Source: CAYYMH01 sp964472785 (lineage in GTDB: Bacteria; Zhuqueibacterota; Zhuqueibacteria; Thermofontimicrobiales; Thermofontimicrobiaceae). From it: 16,033 nt of DNA. A program made the translations under genes and the position numbers. Shown here piece after piece: positions 1-7,264 of the stretch. The notes beneath the pieces were generated by a model, which searched no databases, was not told where the DNA came from, and worked only from the letters and a program-made list of their open reading frames with translations. The DNA lies in the NCBI GenBank assembly GCA_964472785.1, contig CAYYMH010000077.1, forward strand, positions 1 to 16,033, written 5' to 3'. Each line of letters starts with the position of its first letter. Within the stretch, counting starts at the first letter, position 1.

Positions 1-67
1 AATTTAAATGGACCTAAATTGATTTTGATGGGGAATTTTGGTGGACTTTGACAACAGGAGACTGAAA

Positions 68-262
68 ATGAGCTTTAAATATTTAGTCGAAGAATTAAAA
101 TTGGAGATTTCAGGGAAAGTGATTGAACTCGGTTCCTGGCGTCGAAATTATCCTTACACTCCCCAAGGTAGTTGCCAGCTCGAGGAGCTTCGAGATGTAA
201 CTGGGATTACATTTCCAAAATATGTGGATTTGTTTGTCACATCCGAAAAGCATCTAAGGTGA
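68..262 (+). CDS. Small hypothetical protein, possibly the 5' part of a broken gene
   Basis: A 64-residue frame starting MSFKYLVEEL. I chose the ATG at 68 over the in-frame TTG at 38 because AGGAG sits at 56-60, seven bases ahead of it. The protein is soluble-looking, with no membrane segment, zinc motif or family signature I recognise. Its TGA stop (260-262) overlaps a GTG (259-261) that opens the next frame. The pair could therefore be two coupled short genes or one gene split by a single-base shift. It lies inside the integrated element, upstream of the excisionase and integrase, so it is probably accessory cargo. Function unknown. Confidence 0.45.
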   Translation: MSFKYLVEELKLEISGKVIELGSWRRNYPYTPQGSCQLEELRDVTGITFPKYVDLFVTSEKHLR

Positions 263-507
263 CTGGTTTAACTAAGGTGAGAATCAACAAGGACCGTTTC
301 GGTATTAAGATCGTTTTGAAATTTTATTTTCTCAACTTTCGTTGGGACATCAATATTTTAGATGATCTGAAAGCAGCCGGTTTAGAACAGTATTTCCGTA
401 TTGATGGATATGAGAAGTGTTTGTACCGGGAAATCCCTCTTGAGGAGAACCTTTATCAGGTCATTAATCTTAATTTGGGGTTGCTTGAAGGTTTCATGAT
501 CAGTTAG
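259..507 (+). CDS. Small hypothetical protein, possibly the 3' part of the same broken gene
   Basis: An 82-residue frame from GTG 259, continuing to a TAG at 505-507. The same frame is open further upstream, but only as an out-of-frame reading of the previous gene. The composition is protein-like (acidic and aromatic, for example FRWDINILDDLKAAGLEQYF) and no family is recognised. The GTGA overlap would allow translational coupling, but no well-spaced Shine-Dalgarno is visible. A +1 or -1 frameshift near 235-262 that would fuse it to the preceding 64-residue frame is an equally good explanation. Start position uncertain. Confidence 0.35.
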   Translation: MTGLTKVRINKDRFGIKIVLKFYFLNFRWDINILDDLKAAGLEQYFRIDGYEKCLYREIPLEENLYQVINLNLGLLEGFMIS

Positions 508-609
508 GGTGTCTGGCTTTTCGATGTTGGTTATGAATCAGATGCCAAAAAAGATTAGGTTCGTTGTATTTAGTAATGAGAGATTAATTAAATCAAATAA
601 AATAGTAAC

Positions 610-801
610 ATGAAAAAGCGATTATTAAATATTAGAGAAGCAGCTGAATATTTGGCAACGACAGTTGGAAGTCTCTACCAGAAAATCCATAAGGGCACGA
701 TCCCCCATGTTAAGATCGGTCGATCTGTGCGATTTGATATTGAAAAAATTGATGAATTTATCAAAAACAACACAGTTAATATTCTGGAGGAATACGAGTA
801 A
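610..801 (+). CDS. Excisionase-family helix-turn-helix DNA-binding protein
   Basis: A 63-residue protein with the MerR/Xis-type winged HTH of the excisionase family (HTH_17). The N-terminal NIREAAEYLATTVGSLYQKI forms the helix-turn-helix, followed by the usual wing I-P-H-V-K-I-G-R-S-V-R-F and a short C-terminal helix (DIEKIDEFIK). This layout and length fit family members that direct integrase toward excision or act as small repressors of the element. It sits 84 bp upstream of a tyrosine integrase on the same strand, with an RNA hairpin between them. No strong Shine-Dalgarno precedes the ATG, suggesting weak or regulated translation. Whether it truly acts as Xis is inferred from its position. 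Confidence 0.8.
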   Translation: MKKRLLNIREAAEYLATTVGSLYQKIHKGTIPHVKIGRSVRFDIEKIDEFIKNNTVNILEEYE

Positions 802-803
802 AG

Positions 804-876
804 CTCGGTTCTGTTAATCTCTGATTTTTGGTATAAGAAAGCCGGAAAACAAAGAGATTAACATGAACAAACCGAG
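804..876 (+). promoter_or_regulatory. Hairpin between the excisionase and integrase genes, overlapping the integrase RBS
   Basis: CTCGGTT (804-810) pairs with AACCGAG (870-876), and TGTTAATCTCT (812-822) pairs with AGAGATTAACA (853-863). The result is an 18-bp stem interrupted by a 1/6-base internal loop. The outer arm includes the first three bases of the integrase Shine-Dalgarno GAGGAGG (874-880). There is no T-run, so this is not a terminator. It could lower integrase translation or protect the transcript. Function inferred. Confidence 0.5.
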
Positions 877-885
877 GAGGATTGA

Positions 886-1983
886 ATGGCTAATATTACC
901 AAAAAAGTATACAAAACTGGGCGGGTATCCTGGTACGCTGATTTTCGGGTCAGAGGAAAGCGGTACAGAAAGAAATTGAATGCTCAAAACAAGGCCCAGG
1001 CAAAGCTGTTGGCTCAAAAGTTAGAGATGGATATAGTCAATAAACAGTACGGAATCTTGAATGAGGGCAAAGCAATTACGTTGAAAAAGTTGAGTGATGA
1101 ATACATCAAATTTGCCAAAATGAACAAACGATCCTGGGATCGCGACGTGCTGTCATTGAGCCATATTCTCAACATGGAAGTGGAAGGAAAGAAATTGGGT
1201 GAATATGATATTGATGATATTTCACCGAAACATGTACTCGCTTATCAGGAAAAAAGAAAACAGGAATTAGACGCGAAATTTGATGATCAGGGCAAATCCG
1301 AACGGGAAAGGAATTATGCCTCAATAAACAGAGAAATTGCTTGTTTAAAACACATCTTCTACCTGGCGATTGACTGGGAATATACGGAAAAGAATCCGGT
1401 AGCGAGAAGATCAATCAAATTATTTAAAGAGATCAGACGGGACCGATTTTTAACGGAGGATGAGATGGAAAGGTTGCTGAAAAACACCTACGATCACACC
1501 TTCCAAATTGTCTGTTTTGCGTTAAATACGGGGATGCGATTGGGTGAGATATTAAAATTAAAGTGGGATCAGGTCGATATGGATAAAAAGATTATTCATG
1601 TATTATTTACCAAAAACAATCGGGATCGAGACATACCGATGAATGATTTTCTTTTCAACATTGTTGAGGAGTTGAGTGATGAAAATACATATTTATTCCA
1701 CAATCCGGATACCGGAAGGCATGTCACCACAATTAAAAAATCGTTCAAGTCAGCACTGAAAAGGGCTGAAATAAAAGAATTTCGGTTCCACGATTTACGA
1801 CACACATTTTCGTCTTACCTCGCGATGGGTGGAATCGAAGAGAACACGCGAGCCGAACTTTTGGGTCACTCGAAGGGTACAATGACCAGTAGTTACACTC
1901 ACGCAAGCTGGAAACGGAAGGTCAAGGCGGTGGAGATAATCGGTGAAATGTGTGGACAATATTTGGACAATGAAGAGAGATAA
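886..1983 (+). CDS. Tyrosine recombinase / site-specific integrase
   Basis: A 365-residue phage/island-type integrase of normal length. The N-terminal arm-binding region (about 1-60, basic) is followed by a SAM-like core-binding domain (about 65-165) and the catalytic domain (about 185-350). Catalytic residues are all present: Arg218 in TGMRLGEIL, Lys243 on the beta-hairpin, His302-x-x-Arg305 in HDLRHTF, His328 in LLGHS and nucleophile Tyr337 in SSYTH. GAGGAGG six bases before the ATG fixes the start. It catalyses site-specific insertion and excision of the element. The adjacent tRNA-Phe 3' fragment 78 bp downstream is the expected attachment site. Nothing looks truncated, so the enzyme is probably active. 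Confidence 0.95.
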   Translation: MANITKKVYKTGRVSWYADFRVRGKRYRKKLNAQNKAQAKLLAQKLEMDIVNKQYGILNEGKAITLKKLSDEYIKFAKMNKRSWDRDVLSLSHILNMEVEGKKLGEYDIDDISPKHVLAYQEKRKQELDAKFDDQGKSERERNYASINREIACLKHIFYLAIDWEYTEKNPVARRSIKLFKEIRRDRFLTEDEMERLLKNTYDHTFQIVCFALNTGMRLGEILKLKWDQVDMDKKIIHVLFTKNNRDRDIPMNDFLFNIVEELSDENTYLFHNPDTGRHVTTIKKSFKSALKRAEIKEFRFHDLRHTFSSYLAMGGIEENTRAELLGHSKGTMTSSYTHASWKRKVKAVEIIGEMCGQYLDNEER

Positions 1984-2060
1984 TTACAAATATTACTTTT
2001 TTGTAATGTACTTACATACTGTTAATAATGATTTTATGTTTTTGTTAAGTCTTTTGAACT

Positions 2061-2109
2061 TCGGGCTGAAAATCCGTGTGTCCCCAGTTCGATTCTGGGA
2101 GGCGGCACG
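2061..2109 (+). other. 3' fragment of a tRNA-Phe gene (att site, right end of integrated element)
   Basis: The sequence reads as the 3' half of a tRNA: anticodon loop CTGAAAA with GAA at 2070-2072, a five-base variable loop, a T-arm CCCAG-TTCGATT-CTGGG (2085-2101), acceptor strand AGGCGGC (2102-2108) and discriminator A 2109. No D-arm or 5' acceptor strand (GCCGCCT expected) lies upstream, so this is not a functional tRNA. A 3' tRNA fragment beside a tyrosine integrase is the classical displaced att duplicate. The intact tRNA-Phe should lie left of this window, with the element between. Confidence 0.75.
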
Positions 2110-2115
2110 AAAAAT

Positions 2116-2151
2116 AGCCTTTAAGTTTAAAAGACTTAAAGGCTTTTTTTT
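2116..2151. terminator. Strong bidirectional intrinsic terminator
   Basis: A perfect 11-bp stem, AGCCTTTAAGT (2116-2126) with ACTTAAAGGCT (2134-2144), has a 7-base loop and is followed by eight T on the plus strand. On the minus strand the stem is followed by ATTTTT. It can therefore stop both the plus-strand integrase/tRNA-derived transcription and the converging minus-strand barrel transcript. It was probably the native terminator of the tRNA gene. Confidence 0.88.
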
Positions 2152-2243
2152 GTTTAACAAACTATTTTTCTAAAGCTGATTTTTGAAATCACGGCGTTAT
2201 TCAATAGTGAGCCAGTTTTTATGACAAGAATGAAAATGACAGT

Positions 2244-3518
2244 CTAAAAATAAACCCTGAACGAACTATAATAAATATCCGGATACCCACCAAATTCCGA
2301 ATGAAAGGATAAATTAGGGATATTTCCCTCCAATATTTGAAATTCCGGTTGTTTCCCTACACTGATGAACGCACCGCCTGAAAGATAAATATTCTCCGCG
2401 ATATTGTATTCCACCTGTGGCGTGACGAACAGAGATTGGTCTTCGATGTTGATCAGCGTCTGTCCTGTCAGTGCAATCAGTGGAGTGATTTGATAGGTCA
2501 ATCCCGGGATAAGATAATGCTTACCCATTAAATATACTGCTCCCTCCAAAGCCGCCGAATTATTGAAAACGTCCAAATAGTTTTTCGACTTTCCGGCACC
2601 GGCACTACTAAAATGATATTCGACAAATCCGTAAGTCTTGCTACCAAAATTATAATCCATACCGATTGTTGTTCTCACATAGTTGCTATTATCATTAATA
2701 TCAAAATCATTAAATGCGTTGCTGAATACAACAGCACTTTCTAACCAGAAGCCGGCGCCGCCAATTGCTCGGGCAATATCAAAACCTGCCAATAGATTTT
2801 CCCTGAATCCAATGCAGAGTATTGAAACATCGGTCTTGGCAACATAAAATTTACTTCGAAGATACATTGCACTCTGTGCAAATTCAAAATCCTTGGCAAA
2901 GACATAGCCCATGTCGAATTCTCCCATGAACCCAATCGGGATCCGCACTCTGACTGCATCGACACCGATCCGATCTTCTGTATCCAATTCTTCAAATGTG
3001 AAAGGTGCGATTATATCCGTTGGATTAATGACTCTGGCACTGCCCCAGGCAATAGCTTGCCGTCCGAGATAAAAATCAGCAAAATCAAATCGAGCTTTGA
3101 AGAATGCCCGATCTAAATTTTGAAAAATAGCGAATGACCTGACGCGCTCACCTTCTTTGGGGTAAAGCCTTGAATCTAAATCGTCAAAACGATACTGAAA
3201 ATGATCAATGCCAGTGAATAAAATATCCTGATCAAATAAAGCCTGATCCTGAATTCGTGGCGATATGTCATAGGCAATATTTACAGAATATCGATCGCTA
3301 ACATCGTAGAACATATTCATTCGAACTCGATTATTCACCATTCCCATGGCCGGATAATTTAGTATCGAAGACGAAAGCCCGGCTGCTCCCGATGGTTTTA
3401 AAACGACTGAAAAGTTTTTAAAATAGCCATTGATGGAAAAGGCGGTTTGTGCTAAAATTAGATTTGGAACGGTGTTAATTATAAATGCGAAAGCTAATAC
3501 TATTTTTAAGCCATTCAT
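2244..3518 (-). CDS. Outer-membrane beta-barrel protein (DUF1302-like channel candidate)
   Basis: About 424 residues. A signal peptide (hydrophobic stretch ending LILAQ, about 1-24) is followed by alternating amphipathic beta strands to the end. The last residue is Phe (SSFRVYF), the BAM insertion signal of outer-membrane barrels. A block near residues 149-173 (YLGRQAIAWGSARVINPTDI) resembles the conserved segment of DUF1302/alginate-export-like barrels. I use the ATG at 3518 because the frame only extends further through a TTG; GGTG lies about eight bases upstream. It starts 17 bp after the 4-TM gene, so both are probably co-transcribed, downstream of the Lol-like exporter genes. Likely role: the outer-membrane end of the transport system encoded upstream. 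The substrate is unknown. Confidence 0.75.
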   Translation of the reverse strand: MNGLKIVLAFAFIINTVPNLILAQTAFSINGYFKNFSVVLKPSGAAGLSSSILNYPAMGMVNNRVRMNMFYDVSDRYSVNIAYDISPRIQDQALFDQDILFTGIDHFQYRFDDLDSRLYPKEGERVRSFAIFQNLDRAFFKARFDFADFYLGRQAIAWGSARVINPTDIIAPFTFEELDTEDRIGVDAVRVRIPIGFMGEFDMGYVFAKDFEFAQSAMYLRSKFYVAKTDVSILCIGFRENLLAGFDIARAIGGAGFWLESAVVFSNAFNDFDINDNSNYVRTTIGMDYNFGSKTYGFVEYHFSSAGAGKSKNYLDVFNNSAALEGAVYLMGKHYLIPGLTYQITPLIALTGQTLINIEDQSLFVTPQVEYNIAENIYLSGGAFISVGKQPEFQILEGNIPNLSFHSEFGGYPDIYYSSFRVYF

Positions 3519-3535
3519 TTTCAAACACCATAGTA

Positions 3536-3937
3536 TTAATTTTTCATAAATTGTTTATAAATAAGAATCCCAAAGATCAACTCCAAAATGCCTAAAATCA
3601 GATAAAACGGCTGCAACCAGTTCGCGTAACCAATCATTATAATTTGAACGAAAATCCATACAATCAGCGCGAAGCCGAATAATATTCCTGCATAGCCAGC
3701 ATATTTGTTCATTGTAAAACTTAAACCTGAACTGATAATATGCCCAATTCCGTTTACTAAAAATAGCAAGATGCCAGGGATCAAATAACTTGTAAACGGT
3801 GAGCTTGCTAATAGTTCAAGGGGCATATTCGCCTTGCCCCCGTCTGGATCAATAATTAGTAATAAACCATAAATGACTGCGCCAATTCCGATAAATGCTT
3901 GAATGATGCCTTCGATCAAGAATATACGTTTGTTCAT
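3536..3937 (-). CDS. Small four-helix integral membrane protein, unknown function
   Basis: A 133-residue protein made almost entirely of four hydrophobic segments (about 8-28, 48-70, 80-103 and 110-128), with short charged loops and a basic C-terminus (KQFMKN). GGAGT lies eight bases before the ATG, giving a secure start. No catalytic or binding motif is visible; it looks like the many small DoxX/DUF-type 4-TM inner-membrane proteins. It lies between the ABC exporter genes and the barrel gene, all on the minus strand, which makes an accessory role in the same envelope system plausible but unproven. Confidence 0.7.
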   Translation of the reverse strand: MNKRIFLIEGIIQAFIGIGAVIYGLLLIIDPDGGKANMPLELLASSPFTSYLIPGILLFLVNGIGHIISSGLSFTMNKYAGYAGILFGFALIVWIFVQIIMIGYANWLQPFYLILGILELIFGILIYKQFMKN

Positions 3938-4024
3938 GGTATTTAACTCCTTTTGTTTTTTGTTGATAATCGATTTATTGTATTAATTGATCAATTTGAT
4001 AGTTGGCATATATGCATCATAAAA

Positions 4025-4096
4025 ACCGTGATGTGTAATTTGTAAAGCGTATTTTGAGCATCACGGTCTTTACGCATTACGAATTAAGCATCACGA
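4025..4096. repeat. Intergenic palindrome plus GCATCACG-type repeat units
   Basis: A perfect 9-bp inverted pair, ACCGTGATG (4025-4033) and CATCACGGT (4059-4067), is followed by three near-identical units: GCATCACGG (4058-4066), GCATTACGA (4074-4082) and GCATCACGA (4088-4096). Such 'cgtgatgcgtaat' runs are dispersed between genes in many bacterial genomes. The last unit overlaps the stop codon of the ATPase gene. Confidence 0.6.
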
Positions 4097-4798
4097 ATCA
4101 CGCCCCTCATCACTCACAACCTCCCCATCCTGCAGGGTTACCAATCTTCTGGCTTTGTTAATCACCAAATCATCGTGAGTAGAAAAAATGAAGGTCATGC
4201 CCGTTTTTTGGTTCAATTCCCGCATCATGTCCAGCAGGGCTGTGCCTGTTTTTGAATCGAGATTGGCGGTTGGTTCGTCAGCTAAAATCAGCGATGGTTT
4301 GGACACCATCGCCCGGGCCACGGCAACCCGCTGCTGTTGACCGCCAGAAAGTTGGGTTGGACGCCGATTTTCAAAACTCTCTAATCCGACATCCCTTAAA
4401 ATTTCTGCCACCCGTTTGTGCCGTTCCTTTTTGGAAATACCTTGCAGCAACATGATGTATTCGATGTTTTCCTCCACGGTTAAAACGGGAATTAAATTGT
4501 ATGCCTGAAAAATAAATCCGATATGATCGCGACGAAAATCTGACAGTTCGGTTCCGCTCATTTCAGACAGCAGTTCGCCGCTCAACCATACTTTGCCTTC
4601 AGTCGGCGAATCCAACCCTGAAATGATATTGAGCAGCGTCGTTTTTCCCGAGCCTGATGGTCCCACGATGGCAGTGAACTCGCCCGATTGAATTTTCAAA
4701 TCGATTCCATTGACTGCATTCACGGGAATGCCATTATCGGAGTAAACTTTAGTTATTTGTTTCGTTACAATTAAATCGCCGTTGCTTTTCGATTCCAT
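4091..4798 (-). CDS. ABC transporter ATP-binding protein, LolD/MacB type
   Basis: A 235-residue cytoplasmic ATPase that powers the two FtsX-type permeases encoded directly upstream. Walker A GPSGSGKTT is at 46-54, the Q-loop Gln at 98 (FIFQ), the signature LSGGQ at 150-154, Walker B LILADEP with catalytic Glu175 and the H-loop His208 (STHDD). The sequence around LNIISGLDSPTEG and DEPTANLDSKTG is typical of the LolD/MacB/FtsE subfamily, which extracts substrates from the outer leaflet of the inner membrane rather than importing them. GGAG lies seven bases before the ATG, and the gene starts 11 bp after its permease. The last few residues (EGRDS) are encoded by an intergenic repeat unit, so the natural C-terminus may have been altered. 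Confidence 0.93.
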   Translation of the reverse strand: MESKSNGDLIVTKQITKVYSDNGIPVNAVNGIDLKIQSGEFTAIVGPSGSGKTTLLNIISGLDSPTEGKVWLSGELLSEMSGTELSDFRRDHIGFIFQAYNLIPVLTVEENIEYIMLLQGISKKERHKRVAEILRDVGLESFENRRPTQLSGGQQQRVAVARAMVSKPSLILADEPTANLDSKTGTALLDMMRELNQKTGMTFIFSTHDDLVINKARRLVTLQDGEVVSDEGRDS

Positions 4799-4809
4799 AA
4801 TGTCTCCTT

Positions 4810-6039
4810 TTATAGTACTTTTCTCATCGCATTGGCAGGTGAAAGTTTAGCCGCATAGATGGCAGGATAAATTCCCACAATAACCGTTAATACGAACACC
4901 CAGAATGGATAATAGATAAATTGTTTAATCTCCATAACTGGATAAAGCATTTCCCGAAAGGTAACTCCCGCGAATTCGATGCCCGTGTAATCGATGCCGA
5001 CTTTGGATGTGATGTAAGTGATGATAAATCCAAAAATATTCCCCAGAACGATGCTCAAAATTGCCAGCGCACCCGCTTCAAAAAGAATGAGTCGGGCGAT
5101 GCCAAAAGGGCGGGTTCCCACCGCTCGCAGCACGCCGAACTCAAACATGCGTTCGTAAAGCGACATAAATAATGTGTTGATAATACCGAGCGATACCACC
5201 CCAAACAGGATAAGCCCTGTCAAATAGGTACTGAATGAAGACATTTCCAATGCTGCTTTCAATTGGGGCATTAATTGTGTCCAACCCAACGCTTCGTTTT
5301 CATGCCTGGAGTACTTGTCCCAAAACAGCAGATTCTCATTGCTTCCATATTTGGTGCTGGTAAAATGGATGGCAATTTCATGCACACTTTTGCCAATGCC
5401 AAACATCTCCTGTGCTTTTCCCAATCGGATAAATGCCATTCCCCGATCCATTTCTTTGATATTAAAATGATAAATTCCTGATACCCGAAACATTTCCTGG
5501 GACAGATCGCCTGTCTCCGTTTGGGCAACCGTTACCACGACCCGATCGCCCAACTCAACTTCCAAAATCTCTGCCAGCTTGCTTCCGATTAAAATATCCT
5601 GTTCTTTTTGATCAGCGAAAAACGAACCTTTCGTGATGGCATCGTCGACTTGAGAGAGATGCTGCTCTGTTTCAGGGTTTACCCCCACCAGACTTATCGC
5701 GCTCATATTGGCAGCAGAATTGATCATGCCCATATTCATCACACGCAACGTAAAATGTTCGACAATCTCTTCCTCTTTCAAATTGGCAACCACCTGGTCC
5801 AGATTGTTTATGGTATGTTCAACCGATTGTGTTTGTCGGAAATCCTGTTGATGAATTTGTCCCTCACCCAAAAAAGAAGATGTAGCAGAAGCAACCATAT
5901 TTTCCTCCATCCCAATGATCAGTGCATCGACGAAGATCAACGAAGCCAATCCCAGACCAATGGCAACCCCTGCGATGAACGAGCGTCGTTTATTCCGAAA
6001 CAGATTACGCCAGGCAAGTTTTAAATAAGTCCAATTCAT
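4810..6039 (-). CDS. FtsX/LolC-type ABC permease (second of two)
   Basis: A 409-residue permease with the MacB/LolCE topology. A short cytoplasmic start (WRNLFRNKRRSF) leads to TM1 (about 18-40) and a large periplasmic domain (about 45-260). Three C-terminal TMs form the FtsX domain (about 270-294, 318-345, 378-398), ending in the typical AAKLSPANAMRKVL coupling tail. GAGGTG five bases before the ATG fixes the start. It lies 9 bp after the first permease, and its own ATPase gene follows 11 bp later. The pair probably forms a LolC/LolE-like heterodimer that extracts a lipid or lipoprotein from the inner membrane. Substrate not determinable from sequence. Confidence 0.9.
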   Translation of the reverse strand: MNWTYLKLAWRNLFRNKRRSFIAGVAIGLGLASLIFVDALIIGMEENMVASATSSFLGEGQIHQQDFRQTQSVEHTINNLDQVVANLKEEEIVEHFTLRVMNMGMINSAANMSAISLVGVNPETEQHLSQVDDAITKGSFFADQKEQDILIGSKLAEILEVELGDRVVVTVAQTETGDLSQEMFRVSGIYHFNIKEMDRGMAFIRLGKAQEMFGIGKSVHEIAIHFTSTKYGSNENLLFWDKYSRHENEALGWTQLMPQLKAALEMSSFSTYLTGLILFGVVSLGIINTLFMSLYERMFEFGVLRAVGTRPFGIARLILFEAGALAILSIVLGNIFGFIITYITSKVGIDYTGIEFAGVTFREMLYPVMEIKQFIYYPFWVFVLTVIVGIYPAIYAAKLSPANAMRKVL

Positions 6040-6048
6040 ATTTCACCT

Positions 6049-7263
6049 CTAATGCATTCTCATTGCTTTTGCTGGTTCAATGCGTGCCGCTCGCAGCGCT
6101 GGAAAAATGCTTACCAGTAATGCCGACAGCATAACTGTGATAGCAGGAATGTACAGACTGCGTGCATTCACTTCAGCATACATATATTTAAATTCAATGC
6201 CGCCATACGTGAACGACTGGGGCAGTGTAATGCCGTAAATGGAAAGTAAATGATTCGCCAGCACACTTAAACAAGCGCCAATAACGAGACTGACAACAGC
6301 GATGGCATTGACTTCCAAAATGACCTGCCAGAAAATTTGACGCGGACGCGTGCCGATTGCCTTCTGTACGCCGTATTCACGTGTGCGTTCGAGCACTGAC
6401 ATTAATACTGTGTTCAAAACCCCAATTGCCACAATTAGCACAATCACAAAAATCATGACCCACATGCCCTGGACGTCGGCTCGCATCGCCTGATAGAACG
6501 ATTTGGCGAATTCCTGCCAGGGCGCTACGGCTAATTCGGGATCATTCAATTTTTCTTGAATAGCTACGGTCATTTCATCGACCTGATCGAGTTCATTCAC
6601 GATGACGGCAATTTCATGGATTTGATTGTACAGCACAAAGAGTTCCTGCGCATCCTGAAGATGAAGATAGAATGACATGCGGTCGCTCATCTCATCGCCG
6701 CTTTCGATAATGCCAATAATATTGTACAGATCATTAGCAATGGAACCATCCGCTGCCTGGGAAACAATCACTACTTCATCATCGACATCTGCTTTGAGCA
6801 CTTCGGCGAGACCTTTTCCCAAAATAGCTGCGTGGGCCGCTGTGTCGGGAAATGTTTTTCCCTCAACGATCTTTTTATTGAAGCGAGTTGCCTGATTTTC
6901 TTTTGCAGGATCGATTCCTTTTACCTGAACGGCAGCGCTGTTGTCTTCTACTGAAGCCAGCCCTGCTGCAAATAATCGAGGCGTCCACTGCTCCACACCG
7001 TTTATGCTTTCAATTTTTCCCCCGACCTTTTCATAGTCCTCAATCGTATTGTAAATCGATGGTTTATCGAGATAGCCTTTGCCATGAATTTGAATGTGCC
7101 CCAATTGATTTCGGGTGAACATGTCGATGATGTACGAATACGTCCCGTCGGACCAGCCCACTGAAATGGCAGCCAGTACAAATCCGCCGAACATGGTCAA
7201 CGCTGTGAGAATCGTTCGGCGCTTTTGCCGCATGGTATTTCGAAGCGAAATTTTGAAAATCAT
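6049..7263 (-). CDS. FtsX/LolC-type ABC permease (first of two)
   Basis: A 404-residue paralogue of the next gene product, with the same layout: basic N-terminus (RNTMRQKRRT), TM1 (about 15-38), a periplasmic domain of some 220 residues, then three TMs in the FtsX domain and the closing RAARIEPAKAMRMH. The segment LNTVLMSVLERTREYGVQKA is the conserved cytoplasmic coupling loop that contacts the ATPase. GGAGGT four bases before the ATG is strong. Only one base separates it from the stop of the LolA-like gene, implying translational coupling and a shared pathway. The periplasmic domains of the two permeases differ clearly, as expected if only one of them docks the periplasmic carrier. Confidence 0.9.
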   Translation of the reverse strand: MIFKISLRNTMRQKRRTILTALTMFGGFVLAAISVGWSDGTYSYIIDMFTRNQLGHIQIHGKGYLDKPSIYNTIEDYEKVGGKIESINGVEQWTPRLFAAGLASVEDNSAAVQVKGIDPAKENQATRFNKKIVEGKTFPDTAAHAAILGKGLAEVLKADVDDEVVIVSQAADGSIANDLYNIIGIIESGDEMSDRMSFYLHLQDAQELFVLYNQIHEIAVIVNELDQVDEMTVAIQEKLNDPELAVAPWQEFAKSFYQAMRADVQGMWVMIFVIVLIVAIGVLNTVLMSVLERTREYGVQKAIGTRPRQIFWQVILEVNAIAVVSLVIGACLSVLANHLLSIYGITLPQSFTYGGIEFKYMYAEVNARSLYIPAITVMLSALLVSIFPALRAARIEPAKAMRMH

Positions 7264-7264
7264 G

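Noticed and set aside
804..876. A terminator after the excisionase gene
   Set aside because: The stem is not followed by a T-run on the plus strand and leads straight into the integrase RBS.
2041..2109. A complete, functional tRNA-Phe gene
   Set aside because: No D-arm and no 5' acceptor strand matching AGGCGGC can be found upstream, and the anticodon stem has a mismatch at its base.
1943..2173. A 76-codon frame across the integrase end, tRNA fragment and terminator
   Set aside because: It runs through a tRNA fragment and a terminator stem, so it is not a plausible gene.
4058..4096. A CRISPR array from the repeated GCATCACG units
   Set aside because: Units are only nine bases, spaced 14-16 bases apart, with no spacers of protospacer length and no cas genes.
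5608..6024. A 138-codon plus-strand open frame opposite the second permease
   Set aside because: A shadow of a well-supported FtsX-type gene; low-complexity His/Arg composition and no start context.
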